Positions 10,658 through 21,894 are shown, numbered from the stretch's first letter. The stretch: 64,000 nucleotides of DNA from Durusdinium trenchii (GCA_963970005.1 CAXAMN010006557.1:1-64000); one strand, 5' to 3'. Numbers and translations are program-made. Notes: generated by a model not told the origin, from the letters alone.

Positions 10658-11063
10658 ATTGGCTGCACCTTCAACCTGTTGGAGGATGATGTGGAGGTTT
10701 CCCTTGGACGACTGCTGCAACAGCTGCTGCGGCAAGCCGCTGTCTTCAAGAGTTTGTGGCGGGACCCCAACGTAGCAACTTATGTGTGTGTGTGCTGCGT
10801 AAGTGTGGGTGAGAGGAAGTGTCCTACTGTTTGGGACAACAACAACAACAAATATGTTGTCCAATTCGAGTTCAACTGGTTCTTTTCCATCCTTGCACCC
10901 ACGAAACAGGTGTTCTTCAGCAAGTCCGAAACGAACCTTGTGGGGAGATCCGTTGAAAATCCTGAAAATCCATTCGAGAGTTCACCTTTCGCTGGGTCAA
11001 GTCCCCTGGCACCCATCGTAACAAACGAAACGAAACGGAGGGGGCGGCCAGGAGCCCTACGAG
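10658..11063 (+). CDS. long exon, or two exons with a retained intron, unknown protein
   Basis: Open from a TAG acceptor to CGAG|GTGAGT, a consensus donor. The 5' part is a clear amphipathic helix (DVEVSLGRLLQQLLRQAAVF) and the 3' part is Pro/Arg-rich (TNETKRRGRPGALR). The middle contains TGTGTGTG and CAACAACAA runs and looks intronic, so two exons in one frame are possible. A minus frame of 149 codons overlaps the 5' half. Confidence 0.48.
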
Positions 11064-11689
11064 GTGAGTATCCTTTCACCCGGGTCACCTGTGAACGTGC
11101 CACTGTCCGTGCCATGTTCCGTGCCTCGTGGGCTCGAACGCGAGGCGTCCTGCATAGGTGACCAGGGAAAAGCACAGAGAGGTTCAAGATGCCGCAGAGC
11201 AAGCCGGAGAGCATTCATCAGATATCAATTTAAAGTATGTTAATAATAATCAATTAATAATAATGGTTCAAAAAAAAACGTGATGGGGCCGCCAAGTCGT
11301 AAGGACATTGCAATAACCTTTCTTATATCCCGGTAAAGAGACCTGAGGTCGGAGGTTCCTTTGGATGGCGGCATTCGTTTGTCCTTTAGCTTCCAAGCCA
11401 GTTCGAAGCAACTATGTCCCCAGCCCAACTCAGATGCTCTCACTGTTTCTTTACCCTGGCCATTTTCCACGTGTTCAACTCACGATGAGCCGCCAGGCGG
11501 GGTGGGGCGTCCTGCAAAAAGCGGTTTGGCGTCGTGGGATGTGGCATGGCCAAGTCGTGGAGTGGTTGCACCACAAACAAAAAGAGACTCAATGAGACTC
11601 AAGAGACCAACATCGCTTCGACCTGGCCCATCGACCTGGACAGATGGTCTCCAGACCCAAAGCCCAAGTGACTCGACTCTTAAAGGAGT

Positions 11690-11940
11690 CGAGATCTCCT
11701 TCGCTTCGATCTGACTCTTGCAGCACCAGAATCGACCGATCCGCAGGGACCCGGACCGAGGAACGGCTCCGTTCCTCACGGAGCGGTCGGTGTTCCGAAG
11801 ACCGAACGGTGGGCGTCGCCTGCTAGACACTGCCAGAGGACTATAGAGGACTGCCGATCAAGCCAGGGGTGGACTCGGGGTCGACCTCTGGGGCGGCCGT
11901 CCGTCCTGAGTCCTATGACAGTCCCAAACAGGTCGTGGAA
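11690..11940 (+). CDS. GC-rich coding island, frame unresolved
   Basis: After CTTGCAG near 11722 all three plus frames are open for 30-80 codons: one Arg/Ser-rich, one Arg/Pro-rich, one reading GVDSGSTSGAAVRPES before CAG|GTCGTG. Exon content is likely, but I cannot choose the frame. Confidence 0.35.
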
Positions 11941-12881
11941 CAGGGTGTTCCAATCGTCAAAGGCTTCGTTTTTGTTGAATCCCACGATATCCGATGTTGG
12001 TGTGCGACATCCCCGAGCAGCTGGAGCTGTTGGAGCTGGATCTTTAAAGAGCAGAGACTCGGTAGGTCCAAACATGCCATGTGTTTGGCCAAACACCTGT
12101 AGTGAACAGTGGATGACCAGTCCGACCTCTTTTGGGGAAATGGGTTCGCCCACCCCACAAAACGTGAACATGTATCCGAATTGATCCTTGGTGTTCCAGG
12201 CAAACTGAGTGGAGTCAGAGGGTTGTTTGGTGTCCAAGTTGTGGCCGATCCAAAGAGACTTGGAAACGGTAGGGGCCTACAGCCTACATGTTCCGGGACG
12301 GCATCCCCATGGTGAAAAGATCATGGACGTTGGTCCTCTCCCGGGTTGGGAGAGGACACTTGATGTTGTTTCAGGATCCAAGCGGATCAGCCCTCCTGGA
12401 CAAGTCCAACTGGAACACCCTTCAGTAAGGGGTTTCATATGTGCTCAGGGTATTTAATCAACATAATTATACATATAAGTCTTTAAGTTGTGTGTCCTTG
12501 GTCCGTCGACCCGAGAAATGCCGGAGAGTCGCTACTTCTGCTTTGTGCGATGCTCCGTGCGTGGCAAGGCCACACCCGCTGGTGTCTAGTCCTTCTTAGT
12601 GGCAAGGCTTGACCGCTGGGGGAGACCTGGCCACTGCCAGGGCTGCCAGGGACGCTGAAAACAAGACTTTTGCCTGTAAATGGCGGGTAATTTGGGAATG
12701 TTGGCACCTAGTGAACAAGGTGTGCGCTGGGTGTGAACTAGGAATCTCTGAGGGTTGAAGAGCCAGAGCATTTCATCAGGATTCAACTCTATTTGCTGAC
12801 GCTCCTTTGTTTCTTGATTCCACCCAGTGATGCACCAAGAAGGCCATTGTGACCTGTGTTACACAACTATGACATCGCAAA

Positions 12882-12998
12882 ATGAGCAGTGTAGCTAATG
12901 AGGCCATCGCAAACTGGCTGTTTGGAGCCCTCGGAAAGAGGGACGTCCAGAGGAGCATTGCTTTGCGTTGGCTTGTCGTGGATGCTCAATGGTTTTGG
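12882..12998 (+). CDS. first exon of a small two-exon gene
   Basis: ATG-initiated, 39 codons to TTTTGG|GTAAGC, phase 0. The peptide begins MSSVANEAIANWLFGALGK and ends LVVDAQWFW. The next exon (13243) enters in phase 0. Joined, the product would be about 117 residues. No family is recognised. Confidence 0.58.
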
Positions 12999-13181
12999 GT
13001 AAGCAACCCGCGAAAGCGCGAAAATCACTTGCTTCTCATCAGCGCAAACAGCTCATGTTGCACACTCAAGGTCTTTGGATTTTCTTTGGCGCGACCCCTG
13101 CATGGTGATGTTTGATTCCCATTCGGAGCTACATGCATCCGTAGATCCAAGTGACACACACTCACTTACCAGAACTCTTGC

Positions 13182-13282
13182 CTGACTGGTGCTTACTTAG
13201 CAAGGAATGAGGGTGGCTGGGTCCTAAGGCATCTATGGTGAGGGGTCAGCCACCCTCGTTCCATACGAGTCGCACCAGTCAG
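13182..13282. repeat. long imperfect inverted repeat across a 3' splice site
   Basis: The left arm 13182-13219 is intronic. The right arm 13247-13282 lies in the following exon. The arms share perfect ends (CTGACTGGTGC with GCACCAGTCAG, GAGGGTGGCTG with CAGCCACCCTC) with a less perfect middle. The AG used as acceptor (13241-13242) would sit in the loop. Confidence 0.75.
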
Positions 13283-13479
13283 TTGCTGCCAGGGCAGTGG
13301 CCTTGCGTGGCATCTTGCGCATCATGGGCGATGAGCTACCGCCCGGATGCCCGGAGTGCGCCATGAGTGCGCGGCGCGAGTGGCGAAGAGACCTTGTGTT
13401 GTTGGATGCTTTGGTTTTGCTAGGAGCCAGAAACAGCGGAGTGTTGCTCAATCTTTCGATGTTGATCACAGGAACGTGA
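13243..13479 (+). CDS. second, terminal exon of a small two-exon gene
   Basis: After ATGGTGAG the frame (phase 0, matching 12998) reads about 78 codons to TGA. It contains ALRGILRIMGDELPPGCPEC and a Leu-rich helix (LVLLDALVLLGARNSG). The CPEC motif could bind metal or be redox-active, but this is only a pattern. A minus frame shadows it. Confidence 0.58.
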   Translation, partial: GSATLVPYESHQSVAARAVALRGILRIMGDELPPGCPECAMSARREWRRDLVLLDALVLLGARNSGVLLNLSMLITGT

Positions 13480-13741
13480 TGCTGGTTCACATGAGCAGTG
13501 CAAAGCAGGGCTTTTCGGTTGGAATGCTTTAGAGGAGGTCAGTGTGCGTTCTCTATGAGTCTATGACTCTAAACCTGCAGCGAAGCGCATTTGCCCCTAC
13601 CCGGTTCACAAAGAAACAATGCCATCATGCAGTCTACCCATATACCATTGGATCCAGACCAGAACAAGTACTAGTGGTTTCAAGAAAAAAACTCACCAAC
13701 AAATATGGTTTGACACGGAGAAAAACACATATTCCATGACC

Positions 13742-13823
13742 GCTTTGGAGTCTCTAAGTGACCCTTTTGGGGACTAAGTGACCTCATTCTGGGATCTCAA
13801 GTTTGGTCACTTTGAAGGTACTG
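13742..13823. repeat. short inverted-repeat element, relative of the one at 27624
   Basis: Shares GGACTAAGTGACCTCATTCT and flanking GTCACTTTGAAGGTxCTGG with 27624-27728 in opposite orientation. Ends are less complete here. Confidence 0.65.
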
Positions 13824-15238
13824 GTTGTAGTCCAAGTGTGTCCAAGGTGCTGATGCGGCACCAATGAACTCTTTGGCATCCCTGGTGCGGACACAAGGTG
13901 GATATCCCTGTTGATTTTGAGGCGACGCCCTTCATCTCCTCTCAGGGCTAGAGACATGGGCAGAGCAATGGACGTGCGGATTTGCAGAGGCAGAAGGTTG
14001 AAGTTCTTTGCTCAAAGCAGTCTTCGACCCAGTCTGTCGTCAACCATACAACGACATATATATATATTATGTACATATAAGTGATATGAGATGTCATAGT
14101 ACCAGTATGTACCAGTGTCTTTCCGAAGGATGCATTCCGGCCAAACAGGTCCTTCTCTTCGTTCGTCTTCCACATCGGTGTGGGTCGATGGTCGGCCACA
14201 AAGAACCAGTCAGTCCACCCGTTCGTGCAGTTTGGAAAGGGTCGAATGGGTGCATGCATGGCTTCAAGATTCGCATTCTTGGAACCTGACTGAATCTTCA
14301 TGATTCATAGATGTGTTTTTTTTTCAGAAAGACTGGAGAAGTCACCATGATCCGAACCAACCGGACGGTCGTTTTAGTGGTCTCTTAAAACCACTGAACA
14401 AAACAAACAACAAAAAAAGACAAAAAACAAACAACAACACCTAGGAGACTCACTGGTCCAACTCGCAGAGCATTGACTATGGAATGACCTGACCTTTTTC
14501 CTGAGGATTCGTTCGGATCCATTCCCCTCATTTCAGTCGCACCAGTACGGATGGATGCCCTTCTCATATCTCAAATATGATGCCTTGCTATATGCCTTGC
14601 TCCACTTCTGAGGTCCGGATGCTTGTGATGCCGCCTTGCTGGTACGCCCTGTCACTCACTCACTCACTCACTCACTCACTCGGAAGCGGATGCGCCCCAT
14701 GAGTTGGTCGAGAAGACCATGATGAAAAACCCTCAGAAGCAGATGGGACAGGATGGAACCTCTCTCTGAAGGCGACCTGCAGATCGACCTGCACTGCAAG
14801 GGTTGCATCATCATTTATATTCAAAACTCCTGAAAGGGAACCCAATCATCACGTGGCGATCGGTTTTGCGATATGGTTTTTGTCACTCATGTATATTATT
14901 TCTGGGCAAAACAACACTCTGCACTCTGCACATCAATTTGTTGCGTCTAGACAGATGTGGACCATGTAGACGTTCTTTTCCAACCTGCATTGGCATGGGA
15001 TTTGGGTTTGGCCATTTGGGGAATTTGTGTAATCAGAGACACACTTCAACAGCGTCTAGTGCCTCTAGTTGTTGCACAGCTCTAAGAACTCGATTGTTGA
15101 CTTCAAACTTGGTCACTGGGACCAAGCAAGAGGTCCCGCTGGACCCTCAAAAGGTCCCCGACAAACGGTCCAATTGACCTCGCCAGTTGGAGGTCGTTGA
15201 GCCTTATGACCCTTGAAGATCCTTGAATCGTACGACAG
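13824..15238. other. no confident gene
   Basis: Intron-like sequence with a TCAC tetranucleotide run at about 14651-14680 and A/C-rich low complexity at 14395-14450. Weak open frames on both strands overlap one another. Confidence 0.38.
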
Positions 15239-15453
15239 CCATGTCTTCGCTAGGCCTGGAAGTCCGAGGACTTGCCCCACTCCGCCAGGCCTGGGCGAAT
15301 GCCTGCTTGCAACACCACAGCGACGAGGCTGCACCCACCCTGGAGGCACCCGTCGTGGATGGACGGACGAATCGTTTGGGAGGCGTTCCTTTCATCTACG
15401 GACGGGCCGAGGGCGGAAGATGGCAGCATGCCCTGGGGTGGGGGAGGTTGTAA
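15239..15453 (+). CDS. exon or small open frame, unknown protein
   Basis: After TACGACAG, an ATG at 15241 opens a frame to TAA at 15451. The peptide (SSLGLEVRGLAPLRQAWANA and on to GGVPFIYGRAEGGRW) is well balanced. A second plus frame is also open. The real exon may end at a GTTGTA near the stop. Confidence 0.48.
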
Positions 15454-15506
15454 AGATGTCCAAGTTCCCAAAACCTGGGTGATGGTCGTTGGGTTTGCAC
15501 CTTCAG

Positions 15507-15706
15507 CACCAAAACCTTGGGGCTCCGGGCAGACGCGCCTCAGGAGACGCGAGACGTCTCACCGTGGGACGGTCGCATCGCCGCGCCTGTCCGGCTGGTG
15601 GGGCGATTCGATCTACTGGGAGTGCTTGTTTCGACCCGCAGCATTGGTTTCTGGGGGACTCTGGCTGTGATTGAAGCTTGTGGGAGTGAAATCTCTCAAT
15701 TCCGAG
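15507..15706 (+). CDS. internal exon, unknown protein
   Basis: From ACCTTCAG to TCCGAG|GTACTT. The peptide has a hydrophobic core (RLVGRFDLLGVLVSTRSIGF) and a strand/helix-like pattern. Exit phase 1. Antisense and other frames are poorer. Confidence 0.55.
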
Positions 15707-16015
15707 GTACTTTCTGGCGGTGAAGAATCTGGAGTTCACAGGGTGTTCCATGACCAACACTTGGGCAACAATTATGCTATGATGATCTATGATGACCATT
15801 TTCTGAAGTTGCCCTAGTTTCTGACTATGATGACTGAGACGGTGAAAAAGAATAGACCTGCACGGCTCAGCGTCAGCAGGCCATTAAAAAGAAACACAAG
15901 TTGAACCGTTTAATGTGTTCTCTCCCAAGAAAGATTACTAAACTACCTCACGCAGCTGAAAACAAATACATGGGTGCAGCTATAGGCTATAGCTATTAAT
16001 TGATCCTTCCCAAAA

Positions 16016-16265
16016 GTGGTGCGTATCGAGTTGACCATTTGCCAACTGCGCCCTGTTCAGGCAGTGGTTGATACCAACTCTTTATCTCTCATGTGCAAGA
16101 AGTTCAATCTCGGTGACCCTGAGCAAGGAGCTTTGAGACGTCGGACGGTCCCGGAACGCCGAGCTTCGGGCGGAAGACCGGGGGGGTCGACGGAAGCTGC
16201 GCCCGTAGGAAGCAGCGTTGGAGGTGTTGGGCAGCGAAGAGTCGAAGATCAACGGCCTCCTAAAG
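16016..16265 (+). CDS. exon, Arg/Gly/Pro-rich, unknown protein
   Basis: Open frame ending at CCTAAAG|GTTATG. The GC-rich second half (LRRRTVPERRASGGRPGG) is probably the true exon. The 5' border is unclear. Confidence 0.4.
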
Positions 16266-16689
16266 GTTATGGGATGTAGAAGCATCTCCGACGATGACCA
16301 CAGGCCCATGAATCTTCCCCTTGAACCACCCATGAGTTTTATGAGTTTGGGGGGGATGTGAAGGTGAGCGGTTCGATGCAAGAGATTGAGAAGGTAATCC
16401 TGTTCCAGCCTTTATGGTTTTTCGAGAATGGGACCAGAAAAATTGATCCAACTCACTATATACTGTATAATACTATAATACATTCTTGCCTTTGGCCACA
16501 GAGCCAGTTTGATGTTTTGTACTGGGATTTAGATGGCCTGTTTGGCTTGTCTCTCCTTCTTTTCCCTACTTCGCCGTCACCACTGGCAAGTTCCATAAAT
16601 CCAAACCTTTTACGCGCATCCCAGGATTTCTCAAAGTGCAGATCAGTCTTATACTTTCACCATGACAGCATGTGTTTCTGCACATTGCA

Positions 16690-16910
16690 TGCTTCTGCAC
16701 TATGTAAAAACCCTTCTTCTTCAAGACATTTTAAGACTTCCACTCAGTCGGCTCTCGGTCCACACCTCGGTCAGGAGCCCGGCGCCAGTCGGCGGCCCAG
16801 CGCCGCCGACGGGTGGCGGAAGCTTTGAACTCCTGCCGCGTAGGCCAGGGCAGCGACGGCCGGTGGCGAAAAGGTCCTGGGAGCTGGCGGAACAGGAGGG
16901 AGCTGGCGCT
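16690..16910 (+). CDS. GC-rich coding island before a microsatellite
   Basis: The best frame reads SVRSPAPVGGPAPPTGGG and KRSWELAEQEGAGAL, then runs into the CTTT/CT tract. Two other frames are partly open. No donor was found before the microsatellite. Confidence 0.33.
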
Positions 16911-16917
16911 CTATCTC

Positions 16918-16957
<40 letters not shown>

Positions 16958-16984
16958 TTTCTCTCTCTCTCTCTCTCTCTCTCT
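16911..16984. repeat. CTTT then CT microsatellite
   Basis: About ten CTTT units followed by about ten CT units on the plus strand, directly after a GC-rich coding island. Confidence 0.95.
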
Positions 16985-17011
16985 TCAAAGCCGGCCTTCA
17001 CACTCGTCAAC

Positions 17012-17710
17012 TAGCATCATCCGCATTCTTGGGCGAGAGTTGCGGAGGTCAGCAGCCCACNNNNNNNNNNGTATCTTGAATTGGCATCATCCGCATTCTT
17101 GGGCGAGAGTTGCGGAGATCAGCAGCCCACAGCCATCAGTTGTCATCATTAATAATCATCCACTTGCTGCAGGGCCTTGCCGCTTGTAGGTTGGCAACCT
17201 ACAGCATCTTGAATTGGCATCATCCGCATTCTTGGGCGAGAGCCATTTCAGTTGTCATCATGTATCATAATCCACTTGTTGCAGGCCTTGTCGCCTGTAG
17301 GTTGGCAACCAACAGTATGTTGAATTAGCATCATCCGCATTCTTTTGCCCGAGAGTTGCAGAGTTGGCAGCCATTAATCATCATCCATTTGCTGCGGGCC
17401 CTGCCGTTTGTAGGTTTGCAACCTACAGTATCTTGAATTAGCATCATCCGCATTCTTTGGCCCGAGAGCTGCGGAGGTCAGGAACCCACAACCACTTCAG
17501 TTGTCATCATTGAGCATAATCCACATGCTGCAGGCCTTGCTGCCTGTAGATTGGTAACCTACAGTATCTTGAATTGGCATCATCCGCATTCTTGCGCGAG
17601 AGTCGCGGAGGTCAGCAGCCCACAACCACTTCAGCTGTCGTCATTCATCATGATCCCCCTTGTTGAGGGCCTGCATTATGAGGTTTTGTTGCCTGTAAGG
17701 CTTGTAGGTT
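17012..17710. repeat. tandem array of ~110-135-bp units, each with a hairpin
   Basis: Five to six degenerate units share GCATCATCCGCATTCTT, a GAGAGTTGCGGAGGTCAGCA block and a palindrome of the form CTGTAGGTT-GGC-AACCTACAG. Hairpins lie at 17185-17203, 17295-17315, 17409-17427 and 17544-17564, with one compensated or single-mismatch change in some. The last unit decays near 17690. An assembly gap interrupts the first unit. Confidence 0.9.
17061..17070. other. assembly gap (10 N)
   Basis: Ten N within the tandem array, so the true number of units is unknown. Confidence 0.99.
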
Positions 17711-17723
17711 TTTTGGACTGCAG

Positions 17724-18057
17724 GAACAGGAACCTCAGAATTGGCACTGCACTTCAGCGTGTAGCCTGTGCCCTGCGCAGGCTTAGTGGAGCCCTCTATG
17801 GCGGAGCTCGGAGGGCCAGCAGCGGTACGGGTCTTCGGAATCCATCCTGCGACAGGACATGGATAAGTTCAGGACTGAGATTGACCTCCAAATCCATAGG
17901 ATTCCAATATGTCCGATGGGACTCTTATGGGACCTGTGGATATTTGTGGGACATGGATGACACTCCATCCGAAGACCTGGAGTTTCGTCATACTCCATCC
18001 GAGCAGACTCCCCAGACTCTGATTGTTGGGGGGCGTCGACCTACCTGTTCTTCACAG
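17724..18057 (+). CDS. long exon, unknown protein
   Basis: Open from ACTGCAG to TTCACAG|GTAAAG, about 111 codons, the longest clean exon candidate in this part. Contains LQRVACALRRLSGALYGGAR, a Tyr/Trp-rich segment and an acidic TPSEDLEF stretch. The frame also stays open upstream through the tandem repeat, which is probably chance. Confidence 0.52.
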
Positions 18058-18286
18058 GTAAAGGTGAAGTTAATCTAGTCTCTTGATTGATAGAACCCAC
18101 CAGACCCACCAAATGGGGGAATTGATTCATCAAGGCTATAGAGTCTACACGACTGTCATCCATGACACCCATTTTGGTGTGCCATCTTCATTTTGGGCGT
18201 GTTTCAAAACCACATTCTACCCAGGTCACACGTTCGTGTCAACCAAACCGCTAACCGCCATGCACTGCCGTGTTTCAATCGAACAG

Positions 18287-18450
18287 AGATGGTCCCGGGA
18301 GCCCAGGGGAACGGAAGGGGCCACGAGGCCCGCAGCCTCACTGCTGGCATCCTCCTTGTTGCTGTGGAGGCGTTCGTCGACCAGCATCGCGGGAATGTTC
18401 CGTTCTGTTCAAAGCACTCAATGCATCTGACCTCCAAGTGGGTTCCATGA
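18287..18450 (+). CDS. terminal exon, unknown protein
   Basis: After GAACAG, ATG at 18289 and a frame to TGA at 18448. The helix RSLTAGILLVAVEAFVDQHR suggests real coding sequence. Another plus frame is open but less balanced. Confidence 0.5.
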
Positions 18451-18628
18451 AGATACCCTTGGGCAGTCCTGTGAGTTTGCAGATTTCCTGCAAGATGCTG
18501 AAGGAGAACACATCCTCCGCCCAACAAATGTCTCATTCTGGACATGCCAGCCTGGACTAGACTGGTTGTAGATCAAAACCCCGCACCCCTAGTTGACCCG
18601 TGAAAATGAACAGATTCCTCTATAAGGT

Positions 18629-18838
18629 ATGTCAACCTCCGAGGTTTTGACCAAGAGCCAGTTGACGGGTGTTTTTTGCCTTCAAACTGTCGAACAGCAT
18701 TTGCTGGATGACCTGGAACTGCCTCAAGTGTACAAGAATTTCTTGAAATTCTTTTGGCCCATGTGTGGCATGCATGTCCTCATGTCAGGAAGTTCCCAAA
18801 TCCTTTCCACAATTCAACACAGGCAAATTGCTTTGTGA
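18629..18838 (+). CDS. possible small open frame
   Basis: Seventy codons, ATG to TGA, with EQHLLDDLELPQVYKNFLKFF in the middle, an amphipathic stretch. Borders are not clearly splice-like. Confidence 0.33.
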   Translation: MSTSEVLTKSQLTGVFCLQTVEQHLLDDLELPQVYKNFLKFFWPMCGMHVLMSGSSQILSTIQHRQIAL

Positions 18839-19111
18839 GGTGTAAGGGGATGATGAGGAAGAGAATACAAAACACGTGAACTGAACACAAGTTGGGAAGT
18901 TCATGTCTTTTTTGCATACCAGCAGTAGAAAACCATAAGCACTACGCACTCAACTTGGGTAAAGCATAGAAGAAAGAGAAACCATTGGAAAACCATTCCA
19001 CTTGACCTTTGACGATCTTCATGTTCTCGATTCCATCCAGTTCCCAGTTCCCATTTGCCAGTTCGCGGGGCCGGTGGGGCAGATCACAACAGGACGCCTT
19101 GCCCTGTTCAG

Positions 19112-19273
19112 GCGCCAACCAAGGAGGAGGCGATCCAGTTCATCGTCACCTTGGATCAATCGCAGCAGGCCGACACGGCATCGGATCGCTCGGGCCTTGC
19201 GTGGCTCGGTCCGGGCAATGGGTCCAAGATCGATCCATCGGACTGCGGGAAGAAGGGGAGGACTGAGACATGA
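19112..19273 (+). CDS. terminal exon, unknown protein
   Basis: After TGTTCAG in phase 0 the frame reads APTKEEAIQFIVTLDQSQQA and ends in a basic tail (DCGKKGRTET) before TGA. Two other plus frames and a minus frame are open over parts of it, but this one has the best composition. Confidence 0.55.
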   Translation, partial: APTKEEAIQFIVTLDQSQQADTASDRSGLAWLGPGNGSKIDPSDCGKKGRTET

Positions 19274-19861
19274 GGACCCCAAACACCACTGGCTTCGTGG
19301 CGGTGGATCTTGTGTGGCACTTGATGATGTAAATAAGACCTGAACCAGGCAGAATCGAAGGAAGTCAAAGCTGGGTTCCCTTGCCTTTTAGATTGAACTC
19401 TTATCAACCAAAAGGTCTCTCCGCCATGTGCACCGGACGAAAAGCAAAGGTGACACATAGATGTTATGTGGGTTCCCGACTGTGCCCTTTGGTTTCATTG
19501 AATATTGAAAAGAACATGAACAAAAACATTGCCAAACTAGTGCTTGAACGGTTTGCTCGATTGTCCCGTCAGTTTTATGTAATCACTTGTGGTGGAGAGT
19601 TTCCTACTCATAGAACCAAAGAAGCTAAAAGGAATAGGAATAGGGCCTGTAAATACGTGCACAAACAGATGCCCTTACATGATAACTATATATATATATG
19701 TACACGTGTTTTTGTGGTTTTAGCACCAAACATCAAGTAGAAGTCAAATTTGACGCAGTTCGCAGTTTGCCAATATTTTTTCGTTGAGCAAGCCTAATTT
19801 CATTGACAATCCATGAGGCAGTGCATAGTTTGGACCATATGTTTGGGCCGTACGAATCTCT

Positions 19862-20053
19862 TTGCACACCACAACCTGGCACGTGCGTGATATTTTTCCC
19901 GATGTGTTCAGCCTCACCTCCTGGCAGGCGGAACTGGCACAGGTCATCCAGCATCTTGTCTGCGCTGTGGACATCGCCAGCTGTGCCACGTGCGTTCTTG
20001 ACCGGATCAGGGAACCCCATGGATCTGGGTGGTGCAGTGGGAGGATTGAGTGA
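19862..20053 (+). CDS. exon or small open frame, unknown protein
   Basis: Open frame to TGA with DVFSLTSWQAELAQVIQHLV and two Cys-containing helices. The true 5' border may lie a few codons inside the ATG. A minus frame shadows it. Confidence 0.48.
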   Translation: MHTTTWHVRDIFPDVFSLTSWQAELAQVIQHLVCAVDIASCATCVLDRIREPHGSGWCSGRIE

Positions 20054-20445
20054 CCCTACGGGTCGGATCTCAAAGGGTTCATCACTTTGACTAGACCAAG
20101 AACTCAGATGTGATGAACCAGTGGCCCAACTTGGAGCACTCAACTACGAGCCGATGTCGAATCGGTACTTAGACACTGATCTTTTGGATCGAAAGGATGT
20201 CTTCACCAGCCGTGGGAGTTTCTTCAACGCTCCGAATCCGTGCATCTTCCGGTGTGAACATGAGGGCCCATCAGTGAACTGATTTAGTTCCGATTCATCG
20301 GAATTGTCCCGCTTATTTCGTCCAGCCTCAAAACTTTTGAACTGTTGGCTCCACTCTCACAGTGGTTGGGAGTTCGCCATCGACTCCCTGTAGAACGACG
20401 CGACCAAGAGTTGTGCTTTCAGGACAGGTCTAGGTGTTTTTTCAG

Positions 20446-20549
20446 GAAAGGTTCCCGGACATGCTGCGTTCTCCGCGTTCCCCGCTCTGATGGATGTTCT
20501 TTTTTCACCCCCCCAATCCACCCTGCACGCAGAGACCTCAGGCAGCTGA
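20446..20549 (+). CDS. terminal exon, unknown protein
   Basis: Begins after TTTTTTCAG. Thirty-three codons (KVPGHAAFSAFPALMDVLF and on to HAETSGS) to TGA. Too short for usual size cut-offs, but acceptor and composition are good. An overlapping frame (20345-20572) is basic and less likely. Confidence 0.48.
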
Positions 20550-20826
20550 TGGATGCTACAGGCACCACGTGAAAGGGTGCAAAGTGAACGGATGGGAGAA
20601 GAGATGGGTCATCGGATCGGCAGTTCTTCTGGATCGTTTAGGATTCTTCGTTCAACATATGAACACTTAGATCCAGATGGCATCCAGGCCCCTGGAAAAC
20701 CCAATAAGACCAACACCTTTTTCGTAGGCGATGGTCTCCTGGTCGGAGGCATCTCCTCCAGAAGGTGCCAATCTCTTTCAGCTCACAACAGGTGCTTCAT
20801 CCGTCCAGTGAAGGTTGAAACACCAG

Positions 20827-20982
20827 AAGCTGAAGCTGCGGCCATGGTGGGCCATGGAGTGCATGACCCAGCTCAAGCTGGAGGACCAACAGAGCAAAGG
20901 CTATAGGTCTACAAATGTCTACAACAGTGTCTACCACATAGCCTCTCTCCAAGGCGCTGTTTTCTGGGCAGATTTGGAATGA
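20827..20982 (+). CDS. terminal exon, unknown protein
   Basis: After ACACCAG in phase 0 it reads a basic helix (MECMTQLKLEDQQSKGYRST) and then VYHIASLQGAVFWADLE before TGA. A second frame (to 20906) is also open in the first half. Confidence 0.55.
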   Translation, partial: KLKLRPWWAMECMTQLKLEDQQSKGYRSTNVYNSVYHIASLQGAVFWADLE

Positions 20983-21183
20983 AGTGCCCTGGAACATGGC
21001 CGCTCGTGAAAGAGCAGGGTGCAGTCCAATGCCCCATGCGAAGTCAAATGAGGGCATCCCAGAAGCCACTCTCTCCGAAACCACCGGAAATAATCCAGAA
21101 ACCACCTGGAATCGCGGCCTGAAAGCTGTGCTTTCTCAAATACAACGCGCTTCTTACAAAAAAAAAACGCGCACTTTGGACAG

Positions 21184-21436
21184 GTGACAAGAAGGATTTG
21201 GTCGACGAGAAAGCTGCGGCAAGGCACCTCAGGATCCAGCAGCGTTCATCTGACGAGGTTCTTCTATCCACGGTCGGTTTTTCTTCGAGAGATTTCCACA
21301 GTCCGAAAGTGTTTTTCAGAACATCGGGGATCCACAAGGATTTTGTGTTCCAACCCTTGGATGACCACATCGAACACGGAGAAATCCACCCTGGTCACGC
21401 TTCGATACCACGAACCCATGCGTTGACCCGCCCCAG
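21184..21436 (+). CDS. possible exon preceding 21437, unknown protein
   Basis: After TTGGACAG the frame reads DKKDLVDEKAAARHLRIQQR and on. Another plus frame becomes better near 21370 and runs, apart from one TGA, into the next exon, so the exon end is unsure. Confidence 0.4.
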
Positions 21437-21528
21437 CACCGCTCGACCAGCGGTGCGACCCCAAGGATTTGACGCCGCGCATCAGCGTGCGGAACCGCCG
21501 CTTCAGCGACGTGCAGAACCTTGGTGCG
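21437..21528 (+). CDS. internal exon, unknown protein
   Basis: From GCCCCAG to GTGCG|GTGAGT, a consensus donor. Thirty codons (DPKDLTPRISVRNRRFSDVQ) with exit phase 0. Strong borders and composition. Confidence 0.6.
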
Positions 21529-21894
21529 GTGAGTTGAAACGCGATCAGCGACGTCCACAAGGGTTCATCAAAGGTATATAGGTCTAAAGAGAGATTCTGT
21601 CGCTGAAGCCCATTCATCACGCGGCATAAAATGTCTAAGACGTAGTAGACTCTTGATATCTCTTGATATGATAAACCACCCCATATGAATGAAGAGGTGT
21701 TTCAATTCACTTGGGGAGGTTATGTACCTCAAGAGTCTACTGTAACCCATCCTTTGTGTCAGCGGATCGGTCCACCGCTTCCACCCATGACGTTCCGGCG
21801 AGGAGATCCAGAGTTCTGAGGCGTATCTCGTCCATGAAGCAACTGAAAACGAGAACGCTCCCACCAAAAGGACCAATTTGATCATGTTTCCAGG

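Noticed and set aside
16911..17060. Ser/Leu/Phe-rich protein in the CT tract
   Set aside because: The peptide repeats come only from the CTTT/CT microsatellite.
17012..17710. CRISPR or tRNA-like array from regularly spaced hairpins
   Set aside because: The sequence between hairpins is itself repeated, not unique spacers. No tRNA cloverleaf or A/B boxes were recognised.
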